A stretch of 64,000 nt of DNA, from positions 19,075-83,074 of the forward strand of contig JAFXAZ010000005.1 of the NCBI GenBank assembly GCA_017521985.1. Reading direction: 5' to 3'. Under the pieces are notes generated by a model. It ran no database searches, was not told the origin of the DNA, and saw nothing but the letters and a program-made list of their open reading frames with translations. Below, piece by piece: positions 17,106 through 25,584 of the stretch. Both the position numbers and the translations under genes were made by a program. This DNA comes from Lachnospiraceae bacterium (GTDB lineage: Bacteria; Bacillota; Clostridia; Lachnospirales; Lachnospiraceae). Every line of letters starts with the position of its first letter. Within the stretch, counting starts at the first letter, position 1.

Positions 17106-20100
17106 ATGAAACGATTTTTATCAAAGTTTATTTTGGTGCTGGCGATGTGTTTTTTGCTGGCACCTATTACATCTTATGCCGCCCCGTCCACCGGTGAAAT
17201 GGGACAGTTTCCAAATGTAACATTGAGTCCGGACGGGACAAAGAGAGCGTGGACGACGGATCTATGGGATAAGACGAATGAAATGCTGCCATTGGAATAC
17301 ACGATAGATATGAACGTACCGTCATCAATTGGTGTATTGGGAGTGGGCGAGCACTATTATGGTAAACAGGCAGTGGGAAGCGTTCCGGTAGGTAAATGGG
17401 TAGTCAAACATAGTCCGGGACAGTGTATTCATGGACCGACCATTACGAAAGATACTTTTGCAGGATTCACTTATCGGAATGAACTCTGCCATTCTTTTTA
17501 TAATAATGGATGGTTTGCGTATTGTGCAGACTGCGGGGAGTATATTGCTCATATGCTTATCTATGCAAGAGAATCGACGGTGAAACAGATAACATCTTTG
17601 CCGGCGTCCTCTACATATGTGTTTCTTTGCCCGCATTGTACCCATTTGGAGCAGGGGCATAGTTATCAGCATTATTGTAAGGCGATATCCAGTAACAGAT
17701 ACAGAGTGACATATAGACCCAATGCACCAGCAGACAGCACGGTTGCTGGATATATGGCACCGACCATGCATATGTACGATAACAGTAGTACTTATAACGG
17801 AGAGCCGGCTTCGGCAATTGGTTATACAGACACAACCCTTCGTTTGAGTAGTTACGCTTGTGAAGGGTATGTATTTACAGGTTGGAATACGAAAGCAGAT
17901 GGCAGTGGACTGCAGCTTTCAGATGGTCAGGAAGTATTAAACCTGACAACGGAAGATAATGGAACAGTAAAACTGTATGCTCAATGGAAAAAGGCAGAAG
18001 GTTCACTCATACTCGATGCCAACGGAGGTACTTATAAGGGAAAATCAGTTTATACACAGAAGCAGAAGTATGGTACAAGCTATACTGTGGAGAATGGACA
18101 GATTGTTCCACCTGCAGGATATAAGGTTAGTTTCCAAACAAATGGCGGATCGGCAGTTAGTACCATCACATCCACAAAGAGTTTTACCCACTGGGAGATC
18201 CAACCAGGGTTTGAAGGATCTTTTAAAAACGATGTGTATCAGTTCCTGGGTGGCAATGGTAATCAGGACAGCCTGAAGGCACAATATATAAATAATGCAT
18301 TTAAACTGCCAGACTGTACCGGTTCTAATGCATCCCTTGTAGGCTGGTATGATGATCCCGGTCTTGGTGATGATCATTTTGTGGGAAAGCCCGGAGATGA
18401 GATTATTGTTACTAAGGATACAACTTTGTACGCAAAATGGGCCACACTGACTTTGTGGGCCTATGATGATTATGATTCCCATGGCGGTACGGGTGCCGTC
18501 GATCTGAAATGGGAGCAAAAGGATGGAAAGGGAAAATACTACAGGCTGTATCAATCGGAAGATAAAACAAGCTGGAAGGAGATCTTTTCAGGAAATGATA
18601 TCCAGAGTGGCACAAGCATTAGTAAGTCCTATGGAACAAGTAATCAGGGGACAACCTATACCATTCCTTATACCGGAAACTATACCCTGACTGCTTATGG
18701 TGCCAAAGGTGCAGACTATGACAGTACTTATACAGGTGGAAAAGGCGGAAAAGTAACCGCAACTTACTGGCTGAATAAAGGAGATGTCATTACGGTTTAT
18801 CCCGGCAAATCCGGAAGTGGATTAAATGGTGGTAGCAATGGCAACGGAGCAAATGGAGGTTCATCAACTTCTGATCTTGGACGAGGTGGAGGAGCTGCCA
18901 CACAGATTTATCTTACCAGGAATGGATCAAAAACCCTGCTCATTACTGCAGGCGGTGGTGGTGGTGCCAATGCCAATAATCAAGGCGGCAAAGGTGGATC
19001 CGGAGGTGGCAATACTACTGGCACAGGTGCCAACGGTGTCGGTGCAGGTGGTGGAGGTTACGCAGGTGGTATCAGTGGTAAGTTTTCTTATCATAAGCAT
19101 GGCAATGGCTGTGGTTATCATACCCATACCGGCAACTCAACAAGTGGAGGAGGCTGTTATGGAAAGCCAACCACACAAAGCGTTCCCTGCGGAACTTTCT
19201 GGGAATACGAAACAGGGACTGTTTGTTGGGATGAAGTTTGTGTCAATGAATGTGGAGAAACTTATCCTGGGTCCGGATGTGCCTGGGTAGGAAGTGGTGC
19301 TCACAGTCCGGGTGGATACTATGAGTATCATGATTACGAAACCTATTATGCTATTGAATGTGATAATTGTGGTGCCAGTGGAGATGTGGAAGGAGAAACA
19401 CACTACAAAGGCGTAACTGTATATGTACTTGATTGTGGTACAGCAGAAGGTTATCTTTGTGGAAAAGCGGAAGGTGATATTGAGTCTTGTGTTGCATCCC
19501 AAGGCGGTACAAACTATGCAGCAAACAATTTTGGGTGTAAAAACGCAACATTGGCAGCTGGGGCAAATAATGGTGCCGGAAAAGTAACCATCAGCAGTGA
19601 GGATATTGGGTACCTGGATACGACAAAACTAAATGATGTTGTGGCAAAGGATAAAGCAGCGCCCGGAAAGATCCAAGATTACGCTGAAGCTATGAGTGGT
19701 GAAGATATCTGCCGTGTCACTGTAACAAAACCGGATGATTTCGGAACGCTTTATTATCATAAGGTAGAAAGTTATGAATCAGGAACGGTAAAGAAGCTTG
19801 CTACATCCAATACAACGGAGAATACTTTAACCAGTGGAATTGCAGGATATCGTTATTTTGTGTCTAATGGTAAGTCCGGAACTGTTTCAGCAAGTCATAG
19901 TTGGACGACAAATAACTGGATAGATGTAACAATGACTACTTCTGTTAGATATTTGCATGTTGCTGCAGTGGATGTGGCCGGTAATATTGGTCCAACATTG
20001 CATATAAAAATCAAAGCAATAGAAGATGCTCCGGATATCGAGCCGGATCCTGAATATATGGATGATGTTCCACTTAAAACGGAACAGATTGTAATGCAAG

Positions 20101-21233
20101 ATACCGAATTTATTCATCAAACAGGAAGTGGAAAATATTATGTGAAAGCAGATGGAGTGACGGAGCATACACTGAATATTGCAGGTTATACAGATGGTAA
20201 AGCATCAAACTTTTATCAGATTGACTGGCTGCAAATGGTTTCAATGTCAGGTACATCTCAAGAATGGTTCCAGACAAGGATACCAAAGGTAAATACTGAC
20301 GCCGGAGATGCAGCGTTTGCTAATGAAGAGCTGCAGACTAATGCTTCCGGAGAACAGTTACAGTATTTGGAACCCACATCTGCTGTGGCGGAACGTACCA
20401 GTTTAGCTCAAAAGGTAAGTTTGGAGCAAAGATTTAGCATAGCTCCTGAAAATGATGGAAAGCAAATTGTAGTATATCCACGTGCCATGGCGGAATATCG
20501 TGATAAGGAATACTGGTCTGATCTAAATGAAGACAGGACACATAGTATTACGCTGATACCGGATGGGAAAGCACCGGTAATTACCGGGGTAGACGCTTTA
20601 GAGAATGCCGGCAATATTGATATGACAGAGGCAAGCAAAGACTTTGCAATCACAGCCACGGATGATGGCAGTGGAGTAAGAAAGCTTGTTATCACGATCA
20701 CGAATCTGGATAACCAGATGCAGCGAACCTATTCATCTGATACCGGCGATCTGCTTATTACGATGGCGAAAGACGATTATCTATTCCTGGGTGATTTTGT
20801 GGTTTCTGCAGAAGCTTCTGATAATGTTGGAAATGTGAATCTAAAAGAGAGTGAAAGTCTGGCATTTACGTTGGATGCAGAATTGAAAAAGTCAAGGGAA
20901 CCATATTCAGATGAGTTTAAGTCCGGTGACGGTGTGATTCTTACGATTACTACCGGTGGTTATGCTGATAAAGTGATTATCCGTTTTCCGGATGAACTTA
21001 CGGCACTAAATTCGGACTTGGATAAGGAGTACATCTATGAATTCCCGCCGGCAATGAAGACAGAGGTTTATGAGTTTAATATTCCATTATCTACACCAAG
21101 CGGTAATTATGTCGTGGAAGTAGAGGCGTGGAAGAACGGTCGTAAATTAACGGAAGAGTTGCAGCTTCCAGTGCGGACTAACGGAAGTATTACGGACGAA
21201 TTACGTACAAGGATAAGAGACAATGGTGTTTAA
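17106..21233 (+). CDS. Large secreted adhesin with InlB-type repeats and an ALK-like glycine-rich domain
   Basis: A 1,375-residue protein. ATG 17106 has GGAAAGGAG upstream and starts a clear signal peptide ending SYA. A His/Cys-rich region follows (residues about 90-200), then InlB B-type (Listeria-Bacteroides) repeats with GYVFTGWNTKADGSG near 250 and LVGWYDDPG with LYAKWA near 420-450. From about 517 comes a glycine-rich domain (YTGNYTLTAYGAKGA, then GGGGGAN and GGGGYAGG) of the Pfam Gly_rich type also present in ALK/LTK receptors. It is interrupted by a Cys/His-rich block at about 660-800. The remaining C-terminal half looks like Ig-type beta domains. No wall anchor is seen. It is probably a pilus-associated adhesin. 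Confidence 0.75.
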   Translation: MKRFLSKFILVLAMCFLLAPITSYAAPSTGEMGQFPNVTLSPDGTKRAWTTDLWDKTNEMLPLEYTIDMNVPSSIGVLGVGEHYYGKQAVGSVPVGKWVVKHSPGQCIHGPTITKDTFAGFTYRNELCHSFYNNGWFAYCADCGEYIAHMLIYARESTVKQITSLPASSTYVFLCPHCTHLEQGHSYQHYCKAISSNRYRVTYRPNAPADSTVAGYMAPTMHMYDNSSTYNGEPASAIGYTDTTLRLSSYACEGYVFTGWNTKADGSGLQLSDGQEVLNLTTEDNGTVKLYAQWKKAEGSLILDANGGTYKGKSVYTQKQKYGTSYTVENGQIVPPAGYKVSFQTNGGSAVSTITSTKSFTHWEIQPGFEGSFKNDVYQFLGGNGNQDSLKAQYINNAFKLPDCTGSNASLVGWYDDPGLGDDHFVGKPGDEIIVTKDTTLYAKWATLTLWAYDDYDSHGGTGAVDLKWEQKDGKGKYYRLYQSEDKTSWKEIFSGNDIQSGTSISKSYGTSNQGTTYTIPYTGNYTLTAYGAKGADYDSTYTGGKGGKVTATYWLNKGDVITVYPGKSGSGLNGGSNGNGANGGSSTSDLGRGGGAATQIYLTRNGSKTLLITAGGGGGANANNQGGKGGSGGGNTTGTGANGVGAGGGGYAGGISGKFSYHKHGNGCGYHTHTGNSTSGGGCYGKPTTQSVPCGTFWEYETGTVCWDEVCVNECGETYPGSGCAWVGSGAHSPGGYYEYHDYETYYAIECDNCGASGDVEGETHYKGVTVYVLDCGTAEGYLCGKAEGDIESCVASQGGTNYAANNFGCKNATLAAGANNGAGKVTISSEDIGYLDTTKLNDVVAKDKAAPGKIQDYAEAMSGEDICRVTVTKPDDFGTLYYHKVESYESGTVKKLATSNTTENTLTSGIAGYRYFVSNGKSGTVSASHSWTTNNWIDVTMTTSVRYLHVAAVDVAGNIGPTLHIKIKAIEDAPDIEPDPEYMDDVPLKTEQIVMQDTEFIHQTGSGKYYVKADGVTEHTLNIAGYTDGKASNFYQIDWLQMVSMSGTSQEWFQTRIPKVNTDAGDAAFANEELQTNASGEQLQYLEPTSAVAERTSLAQKVSLEQRFSIAPENDGKQIVVYPRAMAEYRDKEYWSDLNEDRTHSITLIPDGKAPVITGVDALENAGNIDMTEASKDFAITATDDGSGVRKLVITITNLDNQMQRTYSSDTGDLLITMAKDDYLFLGDFVVSAEASDNVGNVNLKESESLAFTLDAELKKSREPYSDEFKSGDGVILTITTGGYADKVIIRFPDELTALNSDLDKEYIYEFPPAMKTEVYEFNIPLSTPSGNYVVEVEAWKNGRKLTEELQLPVRTNGSITDELRTRIRDNGV

Positions 21234-21708
21234 TATAAGAAGTATTTTATTGCTCTTCATTGTTGTTACTATGACCATATATCTCATATTAACAACCGAT
21301 GAGGATTCCAGAAGCTTTGAAGTAACAAGAAATAAGCATCTGATCGGTTTTCTGCCGGCAGCGTTAAGCGTTCTAATGTATGTAAAAGATAGATCCCTGT
21401 TTGATATAGGTATGATTGTGTTGTTCGTACTGTTGTGCCTGTTTATTGGTATAAAAGGAATCTATGGTATGGCAGACGGATTTGTGTTTGCCAATCTGTC
21501 GTTGTTGTTTGGAGGTGTAGGAGGAACAGCCGGAATCGGTCTGGTTATTTTGATCATGATCCTGGCATGTTTTTCTGGAATGACAGAAATGCTGCTTAGA
21601 AAAATGGTATCACTGGCAGCCTTCAGGCAAAACAGGCACATTGCTTTTGTACCACATATACTGGCTGGGTACATAGCTGTTATGATAGCTTTATTTATCT
21701 GGTTCTGA
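21223..21708 (+). CDS. Prepilin peptidase-like membrane protein (Tad locus 1)
   Basis: A 161-residue protein with about six membrane segments, starting inside the end of the adhesin gene (11-base overlap). It has the size and topology of CpaA/TadV-type A24 prepilin peptidases. The expected second catalytic motif GxGD appears as GMADG (in IYGMADGFVFANL) and an Asp-containing loop (TTDEDSR) follows the first helix. The altered motif leaves activity uncertain. It would cut the leaders of the operon's pilins. Confidence 0.55.
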   Translation: MVFNIRSILLLFIVVTMTIYLILTTDEDSRSFEVTRNKHLIGFLPAALSVLMYVKDRSLFDIGMIVLFVLLCLFIGIKGIYGMADGFVFANLSLLFGGVGGTAGIGLVILIMILACFSGMTEMLLRKMVSLAAFRQNRHIAFVPHILAGYIAVMIALFIWF

Positions 21709-21732
21709 CTAAAAACGATTATACAGTAGCGT

Positions 21733-21770
21733 AGGGAGAGGTTGGTCAATGGCTGATCTCTCTTTATCTT
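21733..21770 (+). terminator. Probable terminator of Tad operon 1
   Basis: A 13-bp stem with several G-T pairs, AGGGAGAGGTTGG at 21733-21745 and CTGATCTCTCTTT at 21753-21765, followed by a weak T-rich run. It lies 25 bases after the last Tad gene. Confidence 0.5.
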
Positions 21771-21823
21771 GTACTATAAATTGGACTGATTACATTTTGA
21801 CACAGATTTCCAAGCCAAATGTC

Positions 21824-21871
21824 TTTACAACTCACATAAATTTTGTTATTATTAAATCGAACAAGTGTTCT
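21824..21871 (+). promoter_or_regulatory. LexA-controlled sigma-70 promoter
   Basis: The -35 TTTACA at 21824-21829 and the -10 TATTAT at 21847-21852 are 17 bases apart. A LexA/DinR box CGAACAAGTGTTCT lies at 21858-21871, over the expected start of transcription, so binding would block the promoter until DNA damage. It matches the Gram-positive consensus CGAAC-N4-GTTC. Confidence 0.8.
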
Positions 21872-21888
21872 TCTGGAGGTGAGTGGTA

Positions 21889-22197
21889 ATGGAAGGAAAT
21901 CAAGGAACACTGAAGATGGGAGAGATTATACCAGTTGATATACCGGTTGAAATGATGGTATATGTGGATACAGATGGTGAAATGACACCAAGACATTTGA
22001 GATACGAAAGTGAAGGTGGAAAGAAAACAACGATTTCCTTTGCACGAGAGGATACCATAGCCAGAGGCGACTCCAATTACGTAGGGATTAAAGAGAAGCA
22101 ATATATCTGTTCCACTGTGGTAGACGGAATCAGGACTACGCTGGAGATCCGTTTTCGTGTGGCGGATCAGAAGTGGCGGATACACCGCTTTTTGTAA
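21889..22197 (+). CDS. Small protein of the SOS polymerase cassette
   Basis: A 102-residue protein. ATG 21889 is six bases after GGAGGTG. A GTG at 21883 lies inside that site. It is predicted to be soluble and mostly beta, with MGEIIPVDIPVEMMVYVDTD near the start and WRIHRF at the end. It occupies the place that YolD-like proteins hold before uvrX in Bacillus and is one base from the polymerase gene. It may be an accessory factor for the polymerase. No family is recognised with certainty. Confidence 0.65.
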   Translation: MEGNQGTLKMGEIIPVDIPVEMMVYVDTDGEMTPRHLRYESEGGKKTTISFAREDTIARGDSNYVGIKEKQYICSTVVDGIRTTLEIRFRVADQKWRIHRFL

Positions 22198-22198
22198 T

Positions 22199-23488
22199 AT
22201 GGATAGGTTTATTTTTCATGTAGATGCAAATTCTGCTTTTTTGAGCTGGTCGGCAGCATACCGGGTGCATGTACTTGGCGAAAAAATTGATTTACGTGAT
22301 CTTCCCAGTATTGTTGGTGGTGATCAGGAAAAGCGGCATGGGATCGTACTTGCAAAATCCGTACCTGCCAAGAAATATGGGATTCAGACCGGAGAAGCGG
22401 TTTTGACTGCCAGGCAGAAATGCCCGGAGCTTGTAATTGTACCGCCGGATTACGGACTGTATGTGAATGCGTCAAGGGCTTTTATGGAGATCCTTCGAAA
22501 ATACAGCGACAATGTGATCCAATACTCCATTGATGAGGCATGGGCCGTGTTTGATGGGTATGAGAACATTTATGGCAAGGGAAGAGAAGTAGAGCTGGCA
22601 TTAAAAATCAAAAAGGAAATATATAAGGAACTGGGATTTACTGTGAATATTGGCATCTCCAATAATTTCCTTCTATCAAAAATGGCAGGGGATCTGTCAA
22701 AACCGGATAAAGTGCATACACTATTTCCGGAAGAGATAGAAAAGAAAATGTGGCCGCTTCCGGTATCAGACCTTTTTTTTGTAGGTAGGGCAACCACCAA
22801 GAAACTATTAAACCTGGGCATTAAGACTATCGGTGAGCTGGCTCATGCTGATGAAGAAATGATAAGAGCCCATTTAAAGACCATGGGAACCGTGGTGCAG
22901 AACTATGCAAGAGGTGGGGACTTAGAGCCTTATATGTATACCCATGTGGCAAATAAGGGATATGGAAACAGCATGACAGCTCCACAGGATGTTACTACGT
23001 ATGAGTATGCAGACCATCTGTTGCTTTCCTTGTGTGAAACCGTAGGCGTGAGACTTAGGACAGATGATGTAAAGATTAGTGTAGTGTCCGTGCATATCAC
23101 TACCTATGAATTTCAGTATTTTAATAAGCAGACGCAGTTATTGTCCCCGACAGATGTAACAGAGGAGATACACCATGCAGCTTGTAAGGTATTCCGGTTA
23201 TTATGGGATGGAAAGACCCCAATCAGACAGATCGGGGTGCATACATCTAAAGTACAGACGGATGTGGGACGGCAATATAACTTGTTTGATCTGGATAAGT
23301 ATGACAGATTATCTGTACTAAACAGAACCATTGATGATATTCGGGGACGTTTCGGAGAAGAATCCGTATTCCGGGCAAGCTTTTTGGGCAGCAATGTAGA
23401 GCACATGAGCGGAGGCCTGGATAAAGAACGCCGGTCCGGAGTGACTGTCGGTATTGATGTAGAGAAAGAAAAAGTAAGGGCTATGTGA
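22199..23488 (+). CDS. Y-family translesion DNA polymerase (DinB/UvrX type)
   Basis: A 429-residue protein. ATG 22199 begins the conserved catalytic strand FIFHVDANSAFLSW. A longer frame from 22157 adds no family sequence. The second catalytic motif YSIDEAW lies near residue 109. A helix-hairpin-helix-like thumb (FFVGRATTKKLLNLGIKTI) and a little-finger domain follow. It copies past damaged bases and is error-prone. It is translationally coupled to the upstream small gene and lies under the LexA box, as expected for an SOS gene carried on a mobile element. Confidence 0.9.
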   Translation: MDRFIFHVDANSAFLSWSAAYRVHVLGEKIDLRDLPSIVGGDQEKRHGIVLAKSVPAKKYGIQTGEAVLTARQKCPELVIVPPDYGLYVNASRAFMEILRKYSDNVIQYSIDEAWAVFDGYENIYGKGREVELALKIKKEIYKELGFTVNIGISNNFLLSKMAGDLSKPDKVHTLFPEEIEKKMWPLPVSDLFFVGRATTKKLLNLGIKTIGELAHADEEMIRAHLKTMGTVVQNYARGGDLEPYMYTHVANKGYGNSMTAPQDVTTYEYADHLLLSLCETVGVRLRTDDVKISVVSVHITTYEFQYFNKQTQLLSPTDVTEEIHHAACKVFRLLWDGKTPIRQIGVHTSKVQTDVGRQYNLFDLDKYDRLSVLNRTIDDIRGRFGEESVFRASFLGSNVEHMSGGLDKERRSGVTVGIDVEKEKVRAM

Positions 23489-23503
23489 CAGGAGGTTTTT
23501 AAT

Positions 23504-24100
23504 ATGTGCGGTCGCTTTTATATAGACGACGATACAGCAAGAGAAATTGAGAAGACAATCCGCAAAGTAGATGAAAAGCTTAGACTGGAGCGAGGCATCA
23601 TAGATATTCATCCAACTGAGTATGCACCGGTAATATCTTGCCAACAAGGCAGCATAATTGCGGCGGATAAGAAATGGGGATTTCCGGGTTTTGATTCCGG
23701 GAAGGTAATCTTTAATGCCAGGGCAGAATCTGTTCTGGAAAAAAAGATGTTCCGGGAGAGCGTGTTGCAGCGACGTCTTGTGATACCGGCTGCAGGATTC
23801 TATGAGTGGAATCGAAAAAAAGAAAAGGTAACCTTTACATCTGCAATAAAAGAGCAGCCGATTTTGTACATGGCTGGATTTTATGATAAATATGGAAATG
23901 AGGACCGTTTTGTGATCCTGACCACGGGAGCCAATGGTTCTATGGCAGATGTACATGAACGGATGCCGCTTCTGTTAAAGCATCAGGCGCTGGAGGAATG
24001 GCTGAGAGATGACAGAAGATTGGAAGAATTTCTCCATGGCGAGCCGCATGGACTCAAAAGGGAAATGGAGTATGAGCAACAGACGTTATTCCTTTCGTAG
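23504..24100 (+). CDS. yedK: SOS response-associated peptidase-like protein (SRAP/HMCES, YedK)
   Basis: A 198-residue protein with GGAGG before the ATG. The invariant Cys2 (start MCGRF) forms the thiazolidine link to abasic sites in this family. Other SRAP landmarks are FNARAES, the motif AAGFYEWNR and the catalytic His in VHERMPLLL. It protects abasic sites in single-stranded DNA. It directly follows the translesion polymerase and shares its LexA-controlled promoter. Confidence 0.9.
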   Translation: MCGRFYIDDDTAREIEKTIRKVDEKLRLERGIIDIHPTEYAPVISCQQGSIIAADKKWGFPGFDSGKVIFNARAESVLEKKMFRESVLQRRLVIPAAGFYEWNRKKEKVTFTSAIKEQPILYMAGFYDKYGNEDRFVILTTGANGSMADVHERMPLLLKHQALEEWLRDDRRLEEFLHGEPHGLKREMEYEQQTLFLS

Positions 24101-24128
24101 TAGGAATTCATAGGAAGTTGTGATATAG

Positions 24129-24158
24129 GAGGCTATCTATTATGATGGCTTCTTTTTT
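24129..24158 (+). terminator. Terminator of the SOS cassette
   Basis: A 9-bp stem with wobble pairs, GAGGCTATC at 24129-24137 and GATGGCTTC at 24144-24152, followed by T6. Confidence 0.65.
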
Positions 24159-24257
24159 ATTGGAACTATAGGTAATATCATTGTGAACTGTAGTGGGTTG
24201 TTTGGAAGTTTAAAGAAGTGTAGAATTTGATTATCAATAATTTTGGAGGTAATCAAA

Positions 24258-24704
24258 ATGACAGAAAAACAACGTATTGAAAGAATGATGGAAAAGCATA
24301 AGGCATACTTTAAAAATGTAAAAGGAGTTGACGTGGCTTTTTCCACCAAGGGAGATTGTTTCTTTTACGAGTATAATGAAGAGTACAATGAATATACGAC
24401 TTACGTTAGGTTTTTCACTGCAGAGGAGCTGGAGCAGATTATAGAGGATAATATTGCTACCGATTACTGCATACAGCTTCAGGCGATCACAGAAGAAACG
24501 TTACGGGAATTGGATGCCCCTGCAAGACAGGAAATTAGTGTTGATACAGTTGTGATGAATAGTTATTCTTTGAACCGTGAAATTCTGACTAATGCATTTA
24601 TAGCCTTTTATAATATGTTGGAAAAAGCATATGAGTATATGAAGCCTTTTAAGAATTGGACTGAAGATTTGGAGTGTAAATCGGAAAGTAATAGTATTGA
24701 TTAA
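24258..24704 (+). CDS. Unknown 148-residue protein
   Basis: ATG 24258 follows GGAGG at 24245. The protein is acidic, rich in Glu and Tyr, and predicted soluble, with a helical C-terminal half (AFIAFYNMLEKAYEYMKPF). No domain or motif is recognised. It stands alone between the SOS cassette terminator and an operator cluster, and may belong to the same regulatory group as the XRE gene that follows. Confidence 0.6.
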   Translation: MTEKQRIERMMEKHKAYFKNVKGVDVAFSTKGDCFFYEYNEEYNEYTTYVRFFTAEELEQIIEDNIATDYCIQLQAITEETLRELDAPARQEISVDTVVMNSYSLNREILTNAFIAFYNMLEKAYEYMKPFKNWTEDLECKSESNSID

Positions 24705-24713
24705 TGCAAAATG

Positions 24714-24803
24714 GTTCTATAGAACATATTCTTGTTCTATAGAATATGTATCGAATAAGAAATAACAGTTATACTTATCTTTAGAACGAGTATTCGTTCT
24801 AAA
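24714..24803 (+). promoter_or_regulatory. Cluster of palindromic operators before the XRE gene
   Basis: Three related palindromes occur: GTTCTATAGAAC at 24714-24725, GTTCTATAGAAT at 24734-24745, and TTTAGAACGA with TCGTTCTAAA around a 4-base centre at 24780-24803. A possible -10 TATACT lies at 24770-24775 between the second and third. A fourth copy lies at 25263 before the next gene. They are probably binding sites of the XRE regulator encoded at 24817. Confidence 0.65.
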
Positions 24804-24816
24804 GGAGGTGTAAGCT

Positions 24817-25134
24817 GTGGATTTAATTGCTGTTGGTCGTAGAATCAGAATGGCAAGAGAAGCAAACAACCTGACACAAGAAGATTTGGCCGAGTTAATG
24901 GATATGAGTCCAACACATATAAGTGTAATAGAAAGAGGACAGAAGGCTCCGAGACTGGATACATTTGTATTGCTTGCGAATATACTGAAAGTTTCGGCAG
25001 ATTCCTTATTAGTTGATGTTGTGGATCATTCAGTGGAAGGTGTCAGCAATGAATTATATGAGCAGATGAAGAATCTGCCACGAGAAGAACAAAAGCGTAT
25101 TATTAACGCGGTACGAGTGCTGACTGACAGGTAA
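24817..25134 (+). CDS. XRE-family transcriptional regulator
   Basis: A 105-residue protein starting with GTG at 24817 after AAAGGAGGTG. The N-terminal 65 residues form a Cro/C1-type helix-turn-helix (LTQEDLAELMDMSPTHISVI). The C-terminal part has the LPREEQKRIINAV motif seen in many clostridial XRE regulators. The palindromes just upstream suggest that it represses itself, and the same half-sites before 25304 suggest that it also controls that gene. Confidence 0.85.
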   Translation: MDLIAVGRRIRMAREANNLTQEDLAELMDMSPTHISVIERGQKAPRLDTFVLLANILKVSADSLLVDVVDHSVEGVSNELYEQMKNLPREEQKRIINAVRVLTDR

Positions 25135-25165
25135 GAAAGAGGGAGCTATGCTCTTTCTTTTTTTT
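25133..25165 (+). terminator. Terminator of the XRE gene
   Basis: A perfect 9-bp stem, AAGAAAGAG at 25133-25141 and CTCTTTCTT at 25151-25159, running into T8. Confidence 0.85.
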
Positions 25166-25262
25166 GAATGCATTTCTGGTTAAAAGTGAGATAAATGTAG
25201 TTTTTTGTCGAAAAAAGGAGACCAAATAGGGATACAATTTATATGCGTTTCGTGATAAACTT

Positions 25263-25284
25263 GTTCTAAAGAACTACTTATAAT
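25263..25284 (+). promoter_or_regulatory. Promoter with XRE-type operator
   Basis: The palindrome GTTCTAAAGAAC at 25263-25274 matches the operators at 24714-24803 and lies just before a perfect -10 TATAAT at 25279-25284. No good -35 is visible, so the bound protein could repress or replace the -35 contact. Confidence 0.6.
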
Positions 25285-25303
25285 TCTTAAGAGGAGATGC
25301 AAT

Positions 25304-25528
25304 ATGACATACGATAAGATTCTAAAAGAAGTAGCTAAAAAATATAATACCAATCCGTTTGAGGTTCACCAGGAAATAAAGAAGGTTATTGATATTGGAT
25401 TTGAGGATCCTGATCCTGTGATACACGCACGTTGGATGCAGATTAGTCCAAATGGTAAAAAGCCTACACCGGAAGAATTGCTTTTTTACATTGCAAATGA
25501 GTGTAAATTGAACGTAAAAATATCCTAA
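25304..25528 (+). CDS. Small Spo0A C-terminal-like protein
   Basis: A 74-residue protein with GAGGAG before the ATG. The first 35 residues (ILKEVAKKYNTNPFEVHQEI) resemble part of the Spo0A effector domain, in which an AxKYNTT segment precedes a helix used in DNA binding. Similar short proteins occur in accessory regions of Lachnospiraceae. It would be cytoplasmic. The match is short, so the link to sporulation is uncertain. Its promoter carries an XRE-type operator. Confidence 0.5.
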   Translation: MTYDKILKEVAKKYNTNPFEVHQEIKKVIDIGFEDPDPVIHARWMQISPNGKKPTPEELLFYIANECKLNVKIS

Positions 25529-25533
25529 TGAGG

Positions 25534-25576
25534 AGTATTCCTTTCTGCCAGGGACAAGAAGGCAGGAAGGAATACT
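25534..25576. terminator. Bidirectional terminator
   Basis: A 16-bp stem with one mismatch, AGTATTCCTTTCTGCC at 25534-25549 and GGCAGGAAGGAATACT at 25561-25576. It lies between two convergent genes and ends the rightward 25304 transcript and the leftward ligA-recombinase operon. Confidence 0.75.
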
Positions 25577-25584
25577 TATTTGTT

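Noticed and set aside
18826-19290. Frames of Val/Ala-rich protein inside the adhesin gene
   Set aside because: They are shadows of the glycine-rich coding sequence in another frame.
24714-24803. LexA boxes before the XRE gene
   Set aside because: The half-sites GTTC and GAAC are present, but the centres and spacing differ from CGAAC-N4-GTTCG. They fit the XRE regulator better.
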